The translations under genes were made by a program, and so were the position numbers. A stretch of 35,365 nt of DNA from Bacteroidaceae bacterium. GTDB taxonomy: Bacteria > Bacteroidota > Bacteroidia > Bacteroidales > Bacteroidaceae. The notes under the pieces were generated by a model, which was not told where the DNA came from, did no database searches, and was given only the letters and a program-made list of their open reading frames with translations. The DNA is taken from assembly GCA_017529865.1 (NCBI GenBank), contig JAFXNA010000034.1, forward strand, positions 1 through 35,365, in the 5' to 3' direction. Positions 6,668 through 18,761 of this stretch are shown here, one piece after another. Within the stretch, counting starts at the first letter, position 1; each line of letters begins with the position of its first letter.

Positions 6668-7501
6668 ATGAGAAGAATTTTACTATTTGCAGTAGCATCA
6701 TTAATGATGGTGGGTGCAGCTAGTGCTCAGCCCACACAGGGTCCAAGAGGACCACGCGAGTTCCATGGCCCTCAAGGCCAATTCCATGCACCTCAGGGTA
6801 TGCAGCATTTCCAGGCTCCTAAAGAGTTTAAAGGCGGCCCCCGCGACTTCCGTGCTCCACGCGGTCCACAGGGACCAAAAGGTCCACAGGCATTCCGCCC
6901 ACGTCCAGGACACAAGAACTTTACTGTTGTAGCTCTGACTGAAGATGAGGTTGCAGCACGTTTTGCACGTCATCTGCGTCTCGACAGCGAGAAAGCAGCC
7001 GCTTTTGCTCCTATCTTTACTGCCTATCGTGCAGCTTTGAAGGAAGTAATCGAGCAGAATCCTGTTACCTTCAAGCCAAAAGGTCCTAAGGGTGCAAAGG
7101 GTGAGAAAGCACAAAAGCCAACAGAAGAGCAGATTGCTGAGATGAAGGCGATGCGTGAAAAATTCGCAGCACAGGCAAAAGCTATCAGAGAGGTTCGCAA
7201 CGAGTACAAGGAAAGCTTCCTCGAAGTGCTGTCAAAGCATCAGTATCGCTGGTTGCAGTATCTGGAGCGTGACATGAGTATGTATGTGAAGTTTGTACGT
7301 CAGCAGGACGAAGAAAAGACTGAAGAAGAACCACAGGCTACAGCACCAGCACGCGATGAAGATCTCGCAGCAGGTATCGGCTCTGTAGAGAAGAACGATG
7401 CTGCAAGCACTTGGTATTCAGTTGATGGCACAAGAGTTACTGGTCAGCCAACCAAGTCGGGCATCTATGTAGTTGACGGCAAAAAGGTAATGGTGAAGTA
7501 A
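6668..7501 (+). CDS. exported collagen-like/LTxxQ-like protein with C-terminal tag
   Basis: A protein of 277 residues from ATG 6668. A TTG two codons earlier (6662) is in frame but unlikely, as the signal peptide starts at M-R-R-I-L-L-F and ends A-A-S-A-Q. Residues about 25-80 are rich in G-P-R-G-P/G-P-Q-G triplets, collagen-like but irregular. The middle (T-E-D-E-V-A-A-R-F to L-E-R-D-M) is a charged helical region resembling Spy/CpxP-type LTxxQ periplasmic proteins. The end (W-Y-S-V-D-G-T-R-V, then K-S-G-I-Y-V-V-D-G-K-K-V-M-V-K) is a tag shared with other exported proteins in this window. A stress or metal-response chaperone role is possible but unproven. A hairpin terminator follows at 7564. 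Confidence 0.8.
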   Translation: MRRILLFAVASLMMVGAASAQPTQGPRGPREFHGPQGQFHAPQGMQHFQAPKEFKGGPRDFRAPRGPQGPKGPQAFRPRPGHKNFTVVALTEDEVAARFARHLRLDSEKAAAFAPIFTAYRAALKEVIEQNPVTFKPKGPKGAKGEKAQKPTEEQIAEMKAMREKFAAQAKAIREVRNEYKESFLEVLSKHQYRWLQYLERDMSMYVKFVRQQDEEKTEEEPQATAPARDEDLAAGIGSVEKNDAASTWYSVDGTRVTGQPTKSGIYVVDGKKVMVK

Positions 7502-7563
7502 CGGCCTGTTGCTTAAAACGGTACTGATAAGCATGCCGCTTTGAGGCTTGCTGGAAATCAATT

Positions 7564-7595
7564 AGGGAGAGGGGTTCTCGCGAACGTCTCTCCCT
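7564..7595 (+). terminator. hairpin after the collagen-like gene
   Basis: AGGGAGAG (7564-7571) pairs with CTCTCCCT (7588-7595) and an inner GTTC pairs with GAAC around a TCGC loop; AT-rich DNA with a T-run at 7613-7618 follows. Likely the transcript end. Confidence 0.65.
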
Positions 7596-7745
7596 ACTCA
7601 ATAAGTATTAATTTTTTAAGGTAAAAAGATTGTTTTTAGGATGGTGCAAAGGTAGTGCATTTTATCCATACGGGTATGGAATTCTTTATGTTTTATAACA
7701 CATGTTTTCGCACACACCGCAAAAAGCGCCTTTTTCTTTACCTTT

Positions 7746-8762
7746 TTAGTCGAGAATCACGGTAGTCCAGCCATGAGTGTCGGGTTCTGTACCGTATTGG
7801 ATACCGCGTAGTTTATTATACAGTTTTGTGCAAATCGGACCCGGTTTTCCGTCCTTTGAGAATACGAAACTCTGCTTCGTTTCCAGATCGTCAATCTTTG
7901 CGATTGGAGAAATCACGGCAGCTGTACCACAAGCACCAGCTTCCTCGAAGGTTGCCAGCTCTTCTTCTGGTATCTGACGGCGTTCAACCTTCATCCCTAA
8001 ATCTTCAGCCAGCTGCATCAGGCTCTTATTTGTGATAGATGGCAGGATGCTGGTTGACTTCGGAGTGACGTATGTGTTGTCCTTGATTCCAAAGAAGTTG
8101 GCTGCACCACATTCGTCCATATATTTCTTTTCCTTGGCATCGAGATAGAACTCGCAGCTGTATCCCAGGTCGTGCGCCATCTTGTTGGCACGCAGGCTGG
8201 CTGCATAGTTGCCTCCCACCTTGTAGATACCTGTACCCAATGGTGCAGAGCGGTCGAATTCGCGAATAATGACGTATGGGTTTGCTGCAAATCCACCCTT
8301 GAAGTATGGGCCTACGGGTGTGACGAACATCAGGAACAGATATTCGCTGGCTGGGTGTACGCCCACCTGTGCACTCGTACCGATCAGCAGCGGTCGGATG
8401 TAGAGTGTGGCTCCACTTTCGTATGGAGGAATAAAGCGTTGGTTCAGTGTTACTACTTTCTTCACCATCTCCTCAAAGAGTTCGGTAGGCACTTCGGGCA
8501 TCAGGATGCCGCGACAGGTTGATTGCAAGCGGGCTGCATTTTCATCCATGCGGAACACTCGCACCTTGCAGTCAGGACAACGGTATGCTTTCAGACCCTC
8601 GAACGCTTCCTGACCATAGTGCAGACATGTAGCTGCCATGTGGAGAGGAATTGTTTCTTCACTACAGGTTTCAATCTCACCCCATTTGCCATTTCTGTAA
8701 TAGCAACGGACATTGTAATCGGTTTTGTTGTAGCCAAAACCTATGTTTGACCAATCCATCAT
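7746..8762 (-). CDS. ilvE: branched-chain amino acid aminotransferase IlvE
   Basis: A 338-residue fold-type IV PLP aminotransferase that performs the last step of valine, leucine and isoleucine synthesis, or the first step of their breakdown. It begins M-M-D-W-S-N-I-G-F-G-Y-N-K-T-D-Y-N-V. Family motifs include H-Y-G-Q-E-A-F-E-G-L-K-A-Y-R, Y-I-R-P-L-L-I-G, G-I-Y-K-V-G-G-N-Y-A-A-S with the PLP-binding lysine, and D-E-C-G-A-A-N-F-F-G-I. Length is normal. It has its own promoter on the minus strand and is separated by 145 bases from the upstream dipeptidase gene, so it is probably a separate unit. Confidence 0.96.
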   Translation of the reverse strand: MMDWSNIGFGYNKTDYNVRCYYRNGKWGEIETCSEETIPLHMAATCLHYGQEAFEGLKAYRCPDCKVRVFRMDENAARLQSTCRGILMPEVPTELFEEMVKKVVTLNQRFIPPYESGATLYIRPLLIGTSAQVGVHPASEYLFLMFVTPVGPYFKGGFAANPYVIIREFDRSAPLGTGIYKVGGNYAASLRANKMAHDLGYSCEFYLDAKEKKYMDECGAANFFGIKDNTYVTPKSTSILPSITNKSLMQLAEDLGMKVERRQIPEEELATFEEAGACGTAAVISPIAKIDDLETKQSFVFSKDGKPGPICTKLYNKLRGIQYGTEPDTHGWTTVILD

Positions 8763-8825
8763 ATCATTTACTTTTTAATAATTGACTATTTCCTATTTTA
8801 TGGTCTGCTAACTGCTAACAGACTG

Positions 8826-8833
8826 CAAATGTA
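8826..8833 (-). promoter_or_regulatory. -7 element of the ilvE promoter
   Basis: TACATTTG on the minus strand, about 64 bases before the ilvE start. A TTG lies upstream, but the spacer (23) is longer than usual, so the -33 element is weak. Confidence 0.55.
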
Positions 8834-8907
8834 AGCAAATTTTTTCAATTGGGCATCAATTTGCTGTTAAAACCAATGATTTGCTGTGAAAATGTTAGCG
8901 AATATGC

Positions 8908-9693
8908 TTATTTCGTCAGTTTGCGGACGGGGAATGTGAAGTAAGTATCGGGGAACGGCTCGTTCTTCAGGGTGAAGTGCCACCATTCGCTGTCGAGTGC
9001 TTTGAATCCATGTCGCAACATTGCATTCCGCAGAATCATGCGGTTGGCAAACTGCTCTGCTGTGATGCTACGTCCGGCAGGTGAACTACCGCCTGTGTAC
9101 TCGCCTGTGTCGGGATTTCCGCAAAAGTCAGGATGACTTTCGACACCAAACCAATCGAATGTACCACCCATATCCAACTCTTTCTCTGTTGTCATGTCGA
9201 ATAGTGTGATGTCGACCGTACTACCGCGCGTGTGTCCACTCTTCGCCATGATATATTCCTGGTCGAATAGCACGCTCTTATCCAAGTCGGGATAGAAGTA
9301 TGTCTTCATTATAGTATCAGGAATATCAGCAGCCCAGCGAACAAAATGGTCTACACCTTTTTGTGGACGATAGGCATCATATATCTTCAGACGATACCCT
9401 TGTGCTATGACATCGTCGCTTACTGCTTTCAAGCTGTCGGCAGCGATGCGTGTCATCAGCGCAGTCGGTTCCTCGTAGCCGTCAATACGTGTTCCCACGA
9501 AATTGTATGTGCCAAAGTAGCGAATCTCCAGAATGGCATCAGGAACGACATCTGTAAGGTTTACAAACTGGCTGGAGTCATCTGTGGGCGATAGAGCTGT
9601 TTCTTGTTTCTCTTTGCCAAAACGATTGATTAACAGGATTGCACCGAACACCAATAGGAGGGCAATAAATAGCCATAAATATTTCTTATTCAT
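8908..9693 (-). CDS. VanX-type D-alanyl-D-alanine dipeptidase, membrane-anchored
   Basis: A 261-residue M15D peptidase. The N-terminus (residues about 5-23) is one hydrophobic helix, so the catalytic domain should face the periplasm. Zinc ligands and catalytic residues are visible: S-G-H-T-R-G-S-T-V-D gives His154 and Asp161, and E-W-W-H-F gives Glu236 and His239; D-A-Y-R-P at about 106-110 is also conserved. The reaction is hydrolysis of D-Ala-D-Ala, in commensals usually for wall recycling rather than vancomycin resistance, and no vanH/vanA partners are here. It begins 11 bases after rhaM and is probably the last gene of that unit. Confidence 0.92.
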   Translation of the reverse strand: MNKKYLWLFIALLLVFGAILLINRFGKEKQETALSPTDDSSQFVNLTDVVPDAILEIRYFGTYNFVGTRIDGYEEPTALMTRIAADSLKAVSDDVIAQGYRLKIYDAYRPQKGVDHFVRWAADIPDTIMKTYFYPDLDKSVLFDQEYIMAKSGHTRGSTVDITLFDMTTEKELDMGGTFDWFGVESHPDFCGNPDTGEYTGGSSPAGRSITAEQFANRMILRNAMLRHGFKALDSEWWHFTLKNEPFPDTYFTFPVRKLTK

Positions 9694-9704
9694 AACTTTT
9701 GTAT

Positions 9705-10022
9705 TTAATCCATGTGAAACATTTCAGGTAACGGGATAGAGATAGGGGAGTTGTCGGGATTGGTTTCCATGATGTCGGCCATATAGGCCCACCACTTCTG
9801 TACGATTTCCAGATTGCCCATATCCTGACTTCCACCTTCTCCCTTTGTTTTCTGGCAAGCAAAGAGGGTATTAGTATCCTCGTCGAGCCAGATGCTGTAG
9901 TCAAATACACCTCCGTCGTGGAGCAGTTGTTTCATCTCTGGCCACAATGCTGCGTGGCGTCGTTTGTATTCGTCCTTGAAGCCAGGCTTAAGGAACATTT
10001 TGAATGCTTCTCTTTTTTCCAT
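9705..10022 (-). CDS. rhaM: L-rhamnose mutarotase
   Basis: A 105-residue protein that interconverts alpha and beta anomers of L-rhamnose. The family pattern is clear: K-M-F-L-K-P-G-F-K-D-E-Y-K-R-R-H-A-A-L-W-P-E-M (catalytic His in R-R-H), then D-Y-S-I-W-L-D and a C-terminal W-W-A-Y-M-A-D-I-M-E-T-N-P-D. Length equals the E. coli enzyme. Its start overlaps the 3' end of the C10 protease gene by 35 bases, suggesting coupling. No other rhamnose catabolic gene (rhaA, rhaB, rhaD) is in the window; the context is a pectin-directed secreted set. Confidence 0.95.
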   Translation of the reverse strand: MEKREAFKMFLKPGFKDEYKRRHAALWPEMKQLLHDGGVFDYSIWLDEDTNTLFACQKTKGEGGSQDMGNLEIVQKWWAYMADIMETNPDNSPISIPLPEMFHMD

Positions 10023-11880
10023 CGTTGCTGATGATTATTTGGTGAGGTAATAATTGGTTCACAGGTTTGCCCGTAGGGTCGAAAAGACGCTTGGGTCGCG
10101 CAGTCGTTGTCGGTGACTTGATGCCGCTCGATTGATCAACTACAGCGACTTCTTTCATCTGATCGAATACGATGAGGCTATCCGTAAAGAGGTCGATGTC
10201 GTAGAGCACATGCACACGGATGGTGTCGCTCAAGCGGTTACTGATGTAGATGTATTTGAAATCGATGGTTTCTGTTGTATGGGGTTCAAGATATAATCCC
10301 ACCGAGGTGAGCAGTTGATAGCCGCTTGGAGTCTGGTTCGATTCGTTTGTGATGAAGATTCGTCCGCAGTACTCATCATCGCTATTATTGGTAATGGCAA
10401 TGGTGCAAGGCGCGTAAGTGCCACGTGTGACGGTATCGGGGAATTGCAGGCTGACGAGTTCCAAATGTTCCAGCGCACTCTGTGCCTCTCGCAGTTGGAT
10501 ATTATTGCCTTGCTTATCTACATATATATAATAAGGTGTACCGTGCATTGTTCGCGCACGTTTCCACGTCCCGTTATCCTCGAACATTGGCATCAGTCGG
10601 TAGGTTGCATCCTTCAGTTCTGCTAATTGCGGCATGATGGTAGTGAGTAGGATGGTATCCGTGTAGGTGGTGTCCTCAAACTCTTCGAGTTCGAACTGAC
10701 GATTGTAATCATATACCACTTTTACCATCTCTTCGCTCTCTGTACCTGTCACGGCCAGCACAACCTGTCCTTGATGCTGATTCCAACCTACGTTGCTGAG
10801 ATGGTATATAATCAGCGCAGAGTCGGGTTTGAGTTCCAGATGTGAGAATGCATACTCATGTGTTTCGACGGATTGCGTTCCTGGTAGTTTTGGTTGAATG
10901 CCAATTGTGAAACTCTGGAAGTAATTCATTCCTTTCTCACGTCGATTAGGGTCATGATTCCATTGTGGCTGGTCAGGATTCATGTAGTCGATGTTGTAAT
11001 ATCCGTCACACCATCCGCTCCATCCCCAGTTGATGTGAAACAGCCCTTGGTTGTCGTATCCGTCGATGACAAAAGCATGTCCGCCTCCAGTATCGTGTGC
11101 ACTACATAGTACAGGACGGTGAGCGGCCAGTTCGGTTTGTATCAAGGAATGGAGTTCGCTGCGTGAATAGAAGTCACGATAGATTGTTCGCATACCCGGA
11201 TCGTATCCGAAATAGTTGAAGAGCGCATACGGCTGATTGATTGATTCTGCTCCACTGGATTCTGTACCATATTGCATATCCACACTGATGCCGCAATCAC
11301 TTGCCAATAGGGCTACGGCTTGTGCCTGCCGTTCGCTGTAATTGACGCCTGCGTACGAGTCGAGCATATAGTCCCATTCATAAGTGTGGGCGGAGAAATC
11401 TGCTGTGAGTGTTTGCAGGCATCCTTTCACATCTGAATAGGTATGGCTGCCAGTTCCGCGTTCAGGATATTTGTAATAATACATCACCTGCGACATTGCC
11501 GTAGCCACACATCCTGTTTTGCAATGTGTGCTGTCAACGATAGGGGTGAGGTTGTTATACGGAGCGTCTTGCGCCCAGGCATCACTACAGAGCGGCTCGA
11601 CTGCTTCGGGTAGTTCTGGAGCAGCATTGATCCGAGGCCCTCTCAGTTTGGTTTGTCTGCTGAAATTGTCCATCACCTTGCGGAACAAGGTGTCATTTTG
11701 CATCGCTTTGTCGAAATCGCCCGTTTCTGAATAGGCGAGAAGCACTTCACGTCCTTCCAGCTCTTTCGAAATGGTGAATCCCCTATGTAGTCGCTGAATA
11801 CGTAGCAGCTTGTTGGGCTGCGCCATGAGCGAAGTCCATGAGAGCATGAAGCCTATGAGTATGATGATTCTTTGATACAT
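9988..11880 (-). CDS. C10-family (streptopain/interpain-like) secreted cysteine protease
   Basis: A 630-residue exported protease. The signal peptide ends at S-L-M-A-Q (residue 21), followed by a prodomain of about 75 residues. The catalytic core has C-K-T-G-C-V-A-T-A-M-S-Q with Cys124, then G-G-G-H-A-F-V-I-D-G-Y-D with His268, and the I-N-W-G-W-S-G-W-C-D-G-Y-Y stretch typical of SpeB and Prevotella interpain. About 300 residues of beta-rich C-terminal modules follow. The end (R-L-F-D-P-T-G-K-P-V ... I-I-I-S-N-D-G-K-K) is a diverged version of the tag on other exported proteins here. Its ATG overlaps the TAA of the upstream esterase gene (TAATG), so the two are translationally coupled. Confidence 0.93.
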   Translation of the reverse strand: MYQRIIILIGFMLSWTSLMAQPNKLLRIQRLHRGFTISKELEGREVLLAYSETGDFDKAMQNDTLFRKVMDNFSRQTKLRGPRINAAPELPEAVEPLCSDAWAQDAPYNNLTPIVDSTHCKTGCVATAMSQVMYYYKYPERGTGSHTYSDVKGCLQTLTADFSAHTYEWDYMLDSYAGVNYSERQAQAVALLASDCGISVDMQYGTESSGAESINQPYALFNYFGYDPGMRTIYRDFYSRSELHSLIQTELAAHRPVLCSAHDTGGGHAFVIDGYDNQGLFHINWGWSGWCDGYYNIDYMNPDQPQWNHDPNRREKGMNYFQSFTIGIQPKLPGTQSVETHEYAFSHLELKPDSALIIYHLSNVGWNQHQGQVVLAVTGTESEEMVKVVYDYNRQFELEEFEDTTYTDTILLTTIMPQLAELKDATYRLMPMFEDNGTWKRARTMHGTPYYIYVDKQGNNIQLREAQSALEHLELVSLQFPDTVTRGTYAPCTIAITNNSDDEYCGRIFITNESNQTPSGYQLLTSVGLYLEPHTTETIDFKYIYISNRLSDTIRVHVLYDIDLFTDSLIVFDQMKEVAVVDQSSGIKSPTTTARPKRLFDPTGKPVNQLLPHQIIISNDGKKRSIQNVP

Positions 11881-13517
11881 TATTTCAAATATTTTGCCAA
11901 TGGGCTTTTGTTTGCTTTCAGTCCTTTTGCCACACTCTGTGCATTGAGCAGTGCTCCTTTCTTCGAGGTGTGGGTATGGTCGTTGTTGTAGTATTCCTTT
12001 GCCCCTTCACGACCGATCTTGTCGAGGGCATCGGCTGTGATGTTGTGTACATCGACAAACTCCACTCCAGTCTCTGCTACCACCTCACGATACCATTTGC
12101 CGTAGGAATCGTTTCTGCGTTCAATCTTACCACCTGGCCATTCGTTGCGAGGGGTGAGAGAGAGTAGGATAGGGGTGGCTCCTTTCTCGCGAACGTCCTG
12201 AATGAATTTCTTCAGGTACCATCCGAACGAGTAGATTACCTTATACTGGCCGTTCGACTGCAGGCGATACACATGACACGTATCGGCAGCAGAAGCAATC
12301 ACTCCACGTTCCTTGTCACGGTCAATGCCGCCTATGTCGTTATGTCCGAACTGAATCAGCACGAAGTCGCCTGGCTCGAGCGAGTTATAGACATTGTCCC
12401 ACAATCCCTCGTAGAGGAACGTACGAGTGCTGCGTCCTGCCCGTCCTGCATTCACAACGGTACATTTCTTCTCGTCGAACACACTTGTTGCTACGGCTCC
12501 CCAGCCCCACATGCCGTTTTCGTCGTTATCGTTGTTTTTCATTGTCGAGTCGCCCGTAGTGAATACCACAGGTTTTCCTTTCTGGCGTCTCTGGTCGATG
12601 CGTGGTGGGTGTACGGCATCATGTTTTAGGAATGTTTTCAGCAGTGCTACGTCTGGGTGGTTACATGCCTCGATACCTTCAGCACACGATGCTGCGTTCA
12701 TCTTCGCGCCAAACTCGCTGGAGTGGATCTTGTCGCCGAAGAAGAAGTAGTTGGTCTTCCACTTTCCATATTTCTCTAGCTTTGTGGCACTAATGTCGTT
12801 CAAGTCGATGAATGGAGTATTGAGCTCCTCACTCATGGCTTTAATCCAAGGCGTGAAGTCGTTCAGTTTACGTTGTATCTTCGTTGGGTCGTTTGGTTCA
12901 TAATCATTGCGAGGGGTTAGTGTGAAGAGTACAGGGATGGCTCCTTTGGCACGAATCTGCTCCACGTACTTGCGGATATAACCGCCAAAGGTGTAGACCA
13001 TTTCCTGTCGGCCAGTCTCCTTGATGGTGACAAGGGTGGAGTCATGACCTGTGCCTCTAATGCATGAGCGGGCACGACCAGAGTCAAGGGGGCCGTTGTC
13101 GTTATGTCCTAGTTCCAGGAACACATAGTCGCCCTTCCGTACGCCTTGTAATACAGGCTTCCACAAGTCGCGATAGAATGTGCGTGTGCTCATTCCGCCC
13201 AGTGCGTGATTCTCCACCGTGATGCGGCGCTCGTCCCAGAACAAGTGTTCGAAGTATCCCCATCCCCACTGACCGTTGTTGCCATTCCCGAGGGTTCCGT
13301 TACGCATCGTGGAATTGCCCACAAGAAATATCACGGGGTTGTCGCCCTTGCGGCTCGACCCGCTCACAGGTCTCACCTGATTGGCTTTCTCCAATGAGTC
13401 AGCGGTATTGTCGATGACTCCGTTCACGTCGCGCATCCCTTGGAAGCGTGGACGGTCTTGCGCATGCAGCACAATGCTGCAGTTGATGATTGTAAGTATA
13501 AAAAACCACTTCACCAT
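11880..13517 (-). CDS. exported double-SGNH hydrolase, CE12-like rhamnogalacturonan acetylesterase
   Basis: 545 residues from ATG 13517; an in-frame ATG at 13529 comes from a repeat and would spoil the signal peptide M-V-K-W-F-F-I-L-T-I ... L-H-A-Q. Two SGNH domains lie in tandem. Domain 1 has V-G-N-S-T-M (Ser69), E-L-G-H-N-D and D-K-I-H-S-S. Domain 2 has T-G-D-S-T-M, Q-F-G-H-N-D and D-H-T-H-T-S. Each therefore retains Ser plus a DxxH dyad; domain 1 carries GNS in place of GDS. The CE12 family removes acetyl groups from rhamnogalacturonan. Neighbours (GH2 galactosidase, rhamnose mutarotase) fit RG-I breakdown. The 3' end overlaps the protease start. Confidence 0.9.
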   Translation of the reverse strand: MVKWFFILTIINCSIVLHAQDRPRFQGMRDVNGVIDNTADSLEKANQVRPVSGSSRKGDNPVIFLVGNSTMRNGTLGNGNNGQWGWGYFEHLFWDERRITVENHALGGMSTRTFYRDLWKPVLQGVRKGDYVFLELGHNDNGPLDSGRARSCIRGTGHDSTLVTIKETGRQEMVYTFGGYIRKYVEQIRAKGAIPVLFTLTPRNDYEPNDPTKIQRKLNDFTPWIKAMSEELNTPFIDLNDISATKLEKYGKWKTNYFFFGDKIHSSEFGAKMNAASCAEGIEACNHPDVALLKTFLKHDAVHPPRIDQRRQKGKPVVFTTGDSTMKNNDNDENGMWGWGAVATSVFDEKKCTVVNAGRAGRSTRTFLYEGLWDNVYNSLEPGDFVLIQFGHNDIGGIDRDKERGVIASAADTCHVYRLQSNGQYKVIYSFGWYLKKFIQDVREKGATPILLSLTPRNEWPGGKIERRNDSYGKWYREVVAETGVEFVDVHNITADALDKIGREGAKEYYNNDHTHTSKKGALLNAQSVAKGLKANKSPLAKYLK

Positions 13518-13529
13518 TTTATTTACCAT

Positions 13530-13577
13530 TTACCATTTAGCCATTTACCATTTAGCCATTTACCATTTAGCCATTTA
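13530..13577 (-). repeat. 15-bp tandem repeat forming M-A-K-W-stop mini-frames
   Basis: On the minus strand three exact units ATGGCTAAATGGTAA (13574-13560, 13559-13545, 13544-13530) follow a TAA at 13577-13575 and run directly into ATGGTAAATAAA before the esterase ATG. Each unit reads ATG GCT AAA TGG TAA in the same frame as the esterase. The left flank (AGCTTAGTAGCTTAGG) belongs to the repeat family seen at the rimO end. Confidence 0.9.
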
Positions 13578-13595
13578 CCTAAGCTACTAAGCTAA

Positions 13596-14006
13596 TTATT
13601 CAAAGAAATTGAAAAAGAAGTAAGCAGCAGCAGAAGCCTTTGGAACATCCTTTGCATAGCCGATCGTAGCGTTGTTAGAGTTACGTATTGTACCGTCTTT
13701 CTCCACATTGCCGATTCTTGCGTTGTTGCTGTTGCGCACAGTTCCGTCGCTTTCCACTTTGCCAATACTGGCATTGTTAGCATTGCGGATGGTTCCGTCG
13801 CTCTCAATTTTCCCGATGTTCGCGTTGTTAGCATTCCTGATGGTGCCATCCTTCTCAATCTTTCCAATCTTTGCATTGTTCGAGTTACGCACCGTTCCGT
13901 CGCTCTCAATCTTTCCAATCAAAGCGTTATTGCTGTTCCTCAGATCCTGTGCATTGAGGAAAATGCAGCATCCTAAGAATGTAATTAATAACAATAGTTT
14001 CCTCAT
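13596..14006 (-). CDS. exported protein with six 16-residue repeats (5-fold beta-flower type)
   Basis: A 136-residue protein. After a signal peptide (M-R-K-L-L-L-L-I-T-F ... F-L-N-A-Q) comes a run of 16-residue repeats of the form I-G-K-I-E-S-D-G-T-V-R-N-S-N-N-A, about six in all, visible in the DNA as 48-base units. The end is hydrophobic and aromatic (A-A-Y-F-F-F-N-F-F-E). Proteins of this kind in Bacteroides are annotated, from memory, as '5-fold beta-flower'. Function unknown. It sits 14 bases after the GH2 gene and upstream of the esterase, in the same operon. The near-identical DNA repeats make it prone to copy-number change. Confidence 0.8.
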   Translation of the reverse strand: MRKLLLLITFLGCCIFLNAQDLRNSNNALIGKIESDGTVRNSNNAKIGKIEKDGTIRNANNANIGKIESDGTIRNANNASIGKVESDGTVRNSNNARIGNVEKDGTIRNSNNATIGYAKDVPKASAAAYFFFNFFE

Positions 14007-14020
14007 TTCAGATTTCTATT

Positions 14021-17880
<3,860 letters not shown>

Positions 17881-17890
17881 AAAATCGCTG

Positions 17891-17922
17891 CAAATATACA
17901 CATTATTTCATAATTCTCCAAA
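17891..17922 (-). promoter_or_regulatory. promoter of the GH2 operon
   Basis: Minus-strand TTTG (17919-17922), exactly 20 bases, then TATATTTG (17891-17898). The RNA would start near 17885 and carry a leader of about 90 bases. Confidence 0.82.
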
Positions 17923-17985
17923 AGAAAAAGCCCTAAACTGGAGAAAAAGGTCAAAAGGCTATGATTTCTTGATTACTTCGTGCTC

Positions 17986-18031
17986 TGTATTCAAGAAGTA
18001 CAGCCGCTGTACTCCTTGAATACAACGGCTG
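17986..18031. promoter_or_regulatory. long imperfect palindrome with a mutually exclusive second hairpin
   Basis: TGTATTCAAG-A-AGTACAG (17986-18003) pairs with CTGTACT-C-CTTGAATACA (18007-18024), 17 paired bases with one mismatch. CAGCCG (18001-18006) can instead pair with CGGCTG (18026-18031). A third small hairpin, AGAAAC-CGC-GTTTCT, covers 18046-18060 at the stop codon of the cohesin-like gene. No U-tract follows on either strand, so a simple intrinsic terminator is not evident. Confidence 0.65.
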
Positions 18032-18058
18032 AACATACCAAGCGCAGAAACCGCGTTT

Positions 18059-18625
18059 CTACTTCACCATCACTTTTTTGCCATCCACGATATTGATGCC
18101 TTTCAGCATATCATCAGTCTTCTGGCCTGCAAGGTTATAGGTTGACTTGATGGCCTTTGGTGACGATACATGATTGATGTTAGTTGTCATTTCCCAAGAG
18201 ACATCATTGCATGTATGGCTTACGGCATCCGCTGTAGCTGTGCGAATGGTGTAGAGTTTTCCGTTAGAGGAGGCTGCAGTACTACCCATTTTCACAGGAA
18301 TGCGAAGCAGTTCTCCATCTTTGAACGGATTGAGATCCATGCTGTAGAGCACGAACAGGTGGTCGCCGTTGGCGAGTGTCTCAACATTGAGGGTGTGCCC
18401 ATTCGTAGCTGCTCCAAGTGTGACATCACTTTCTGCCAAGCTCATACCCTCTGGTAGTGCGAGGTTGAATTGCAGGGCTGTCATCGAAGTACCTCCTGTG
18501 AGGTTGACTACCAATTCTGTCTCTTCGCCCGCCTGTGCCTCAATGTTTGCTACCGAGAGGCTCTGGGCACGGCTGTTGGCTGTTATCATCGCCAACACCA
18601 TTATAATGATATATAATCTTTTCAT
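18059..18625 (-). CDS. exported cohesin-like beta-sandwich protein with C-terminal tag
   Basis: A 188-residue protein with a signal peptide to N-S-R-A-Q. The next 120 residues (V-A-N-I-E-A-Q-A-G-E-E-T-E-L-V-V-N-L, then M-T-A-L-Q-F-N-L-A-L-P-E-G-M) have the alternating pattern of cohesin domains. The end, S-T-Y-N-L-A-G-Q-K-T, then K-G-I-N-I-V-D-G-K-K-V-M-V-K, is the same tag as at 7501 and 25342. It lies next to a dockerin-like protein on the same strand. Whether they bind each other is untested; cohesin-like folds in Bacteroidota also occur outside cellulosomes. No clear promoter is visible upstream. Confidence 0.75.
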   Translation of the reverse strand: MKRLYIIIMVLAMITANSRAQSLSVANIEAQAGEETELVVNLTGGTSMTALQFNLALPEGMSLAESDVTLGAATNGHTLNVETLANGDHLFVLYSMDLNPFKDGELLRIPVKMGSTAASSNGKLYTIRTATADAVSHTCNDVSWEMTTNINHVSSPKAIKSTYNLAGQKTDDMLKGINIVDGKKVMVK

Positions 18626-18761
18626 ATTTCCTTCTTGTTTAAAAGGTTATCTTTGACGCATCGTTCCAAAACCTGAACAAGAGCCATGTCTGTAGTATTT
18701 ATTTTTGAAAATGTAATATTTTTTTGTGTAATACTCATATAAATTAAAATAGTTATATTTT

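Noticed and set aside
7640..7660. Minus-strand promoter (TACCTTTG at 7647-7654)
   Set aside because: The -7 element is present but no -33 TTTG, and it would only transcribe antisense to the collagen-like gene's 3' end.
8908..9693. Vancomycin resistance gene
   Set aside because: The VanX family is clear, but there is no vanH, vanA or vanRS nearby; a wall-recycling role is more likely.
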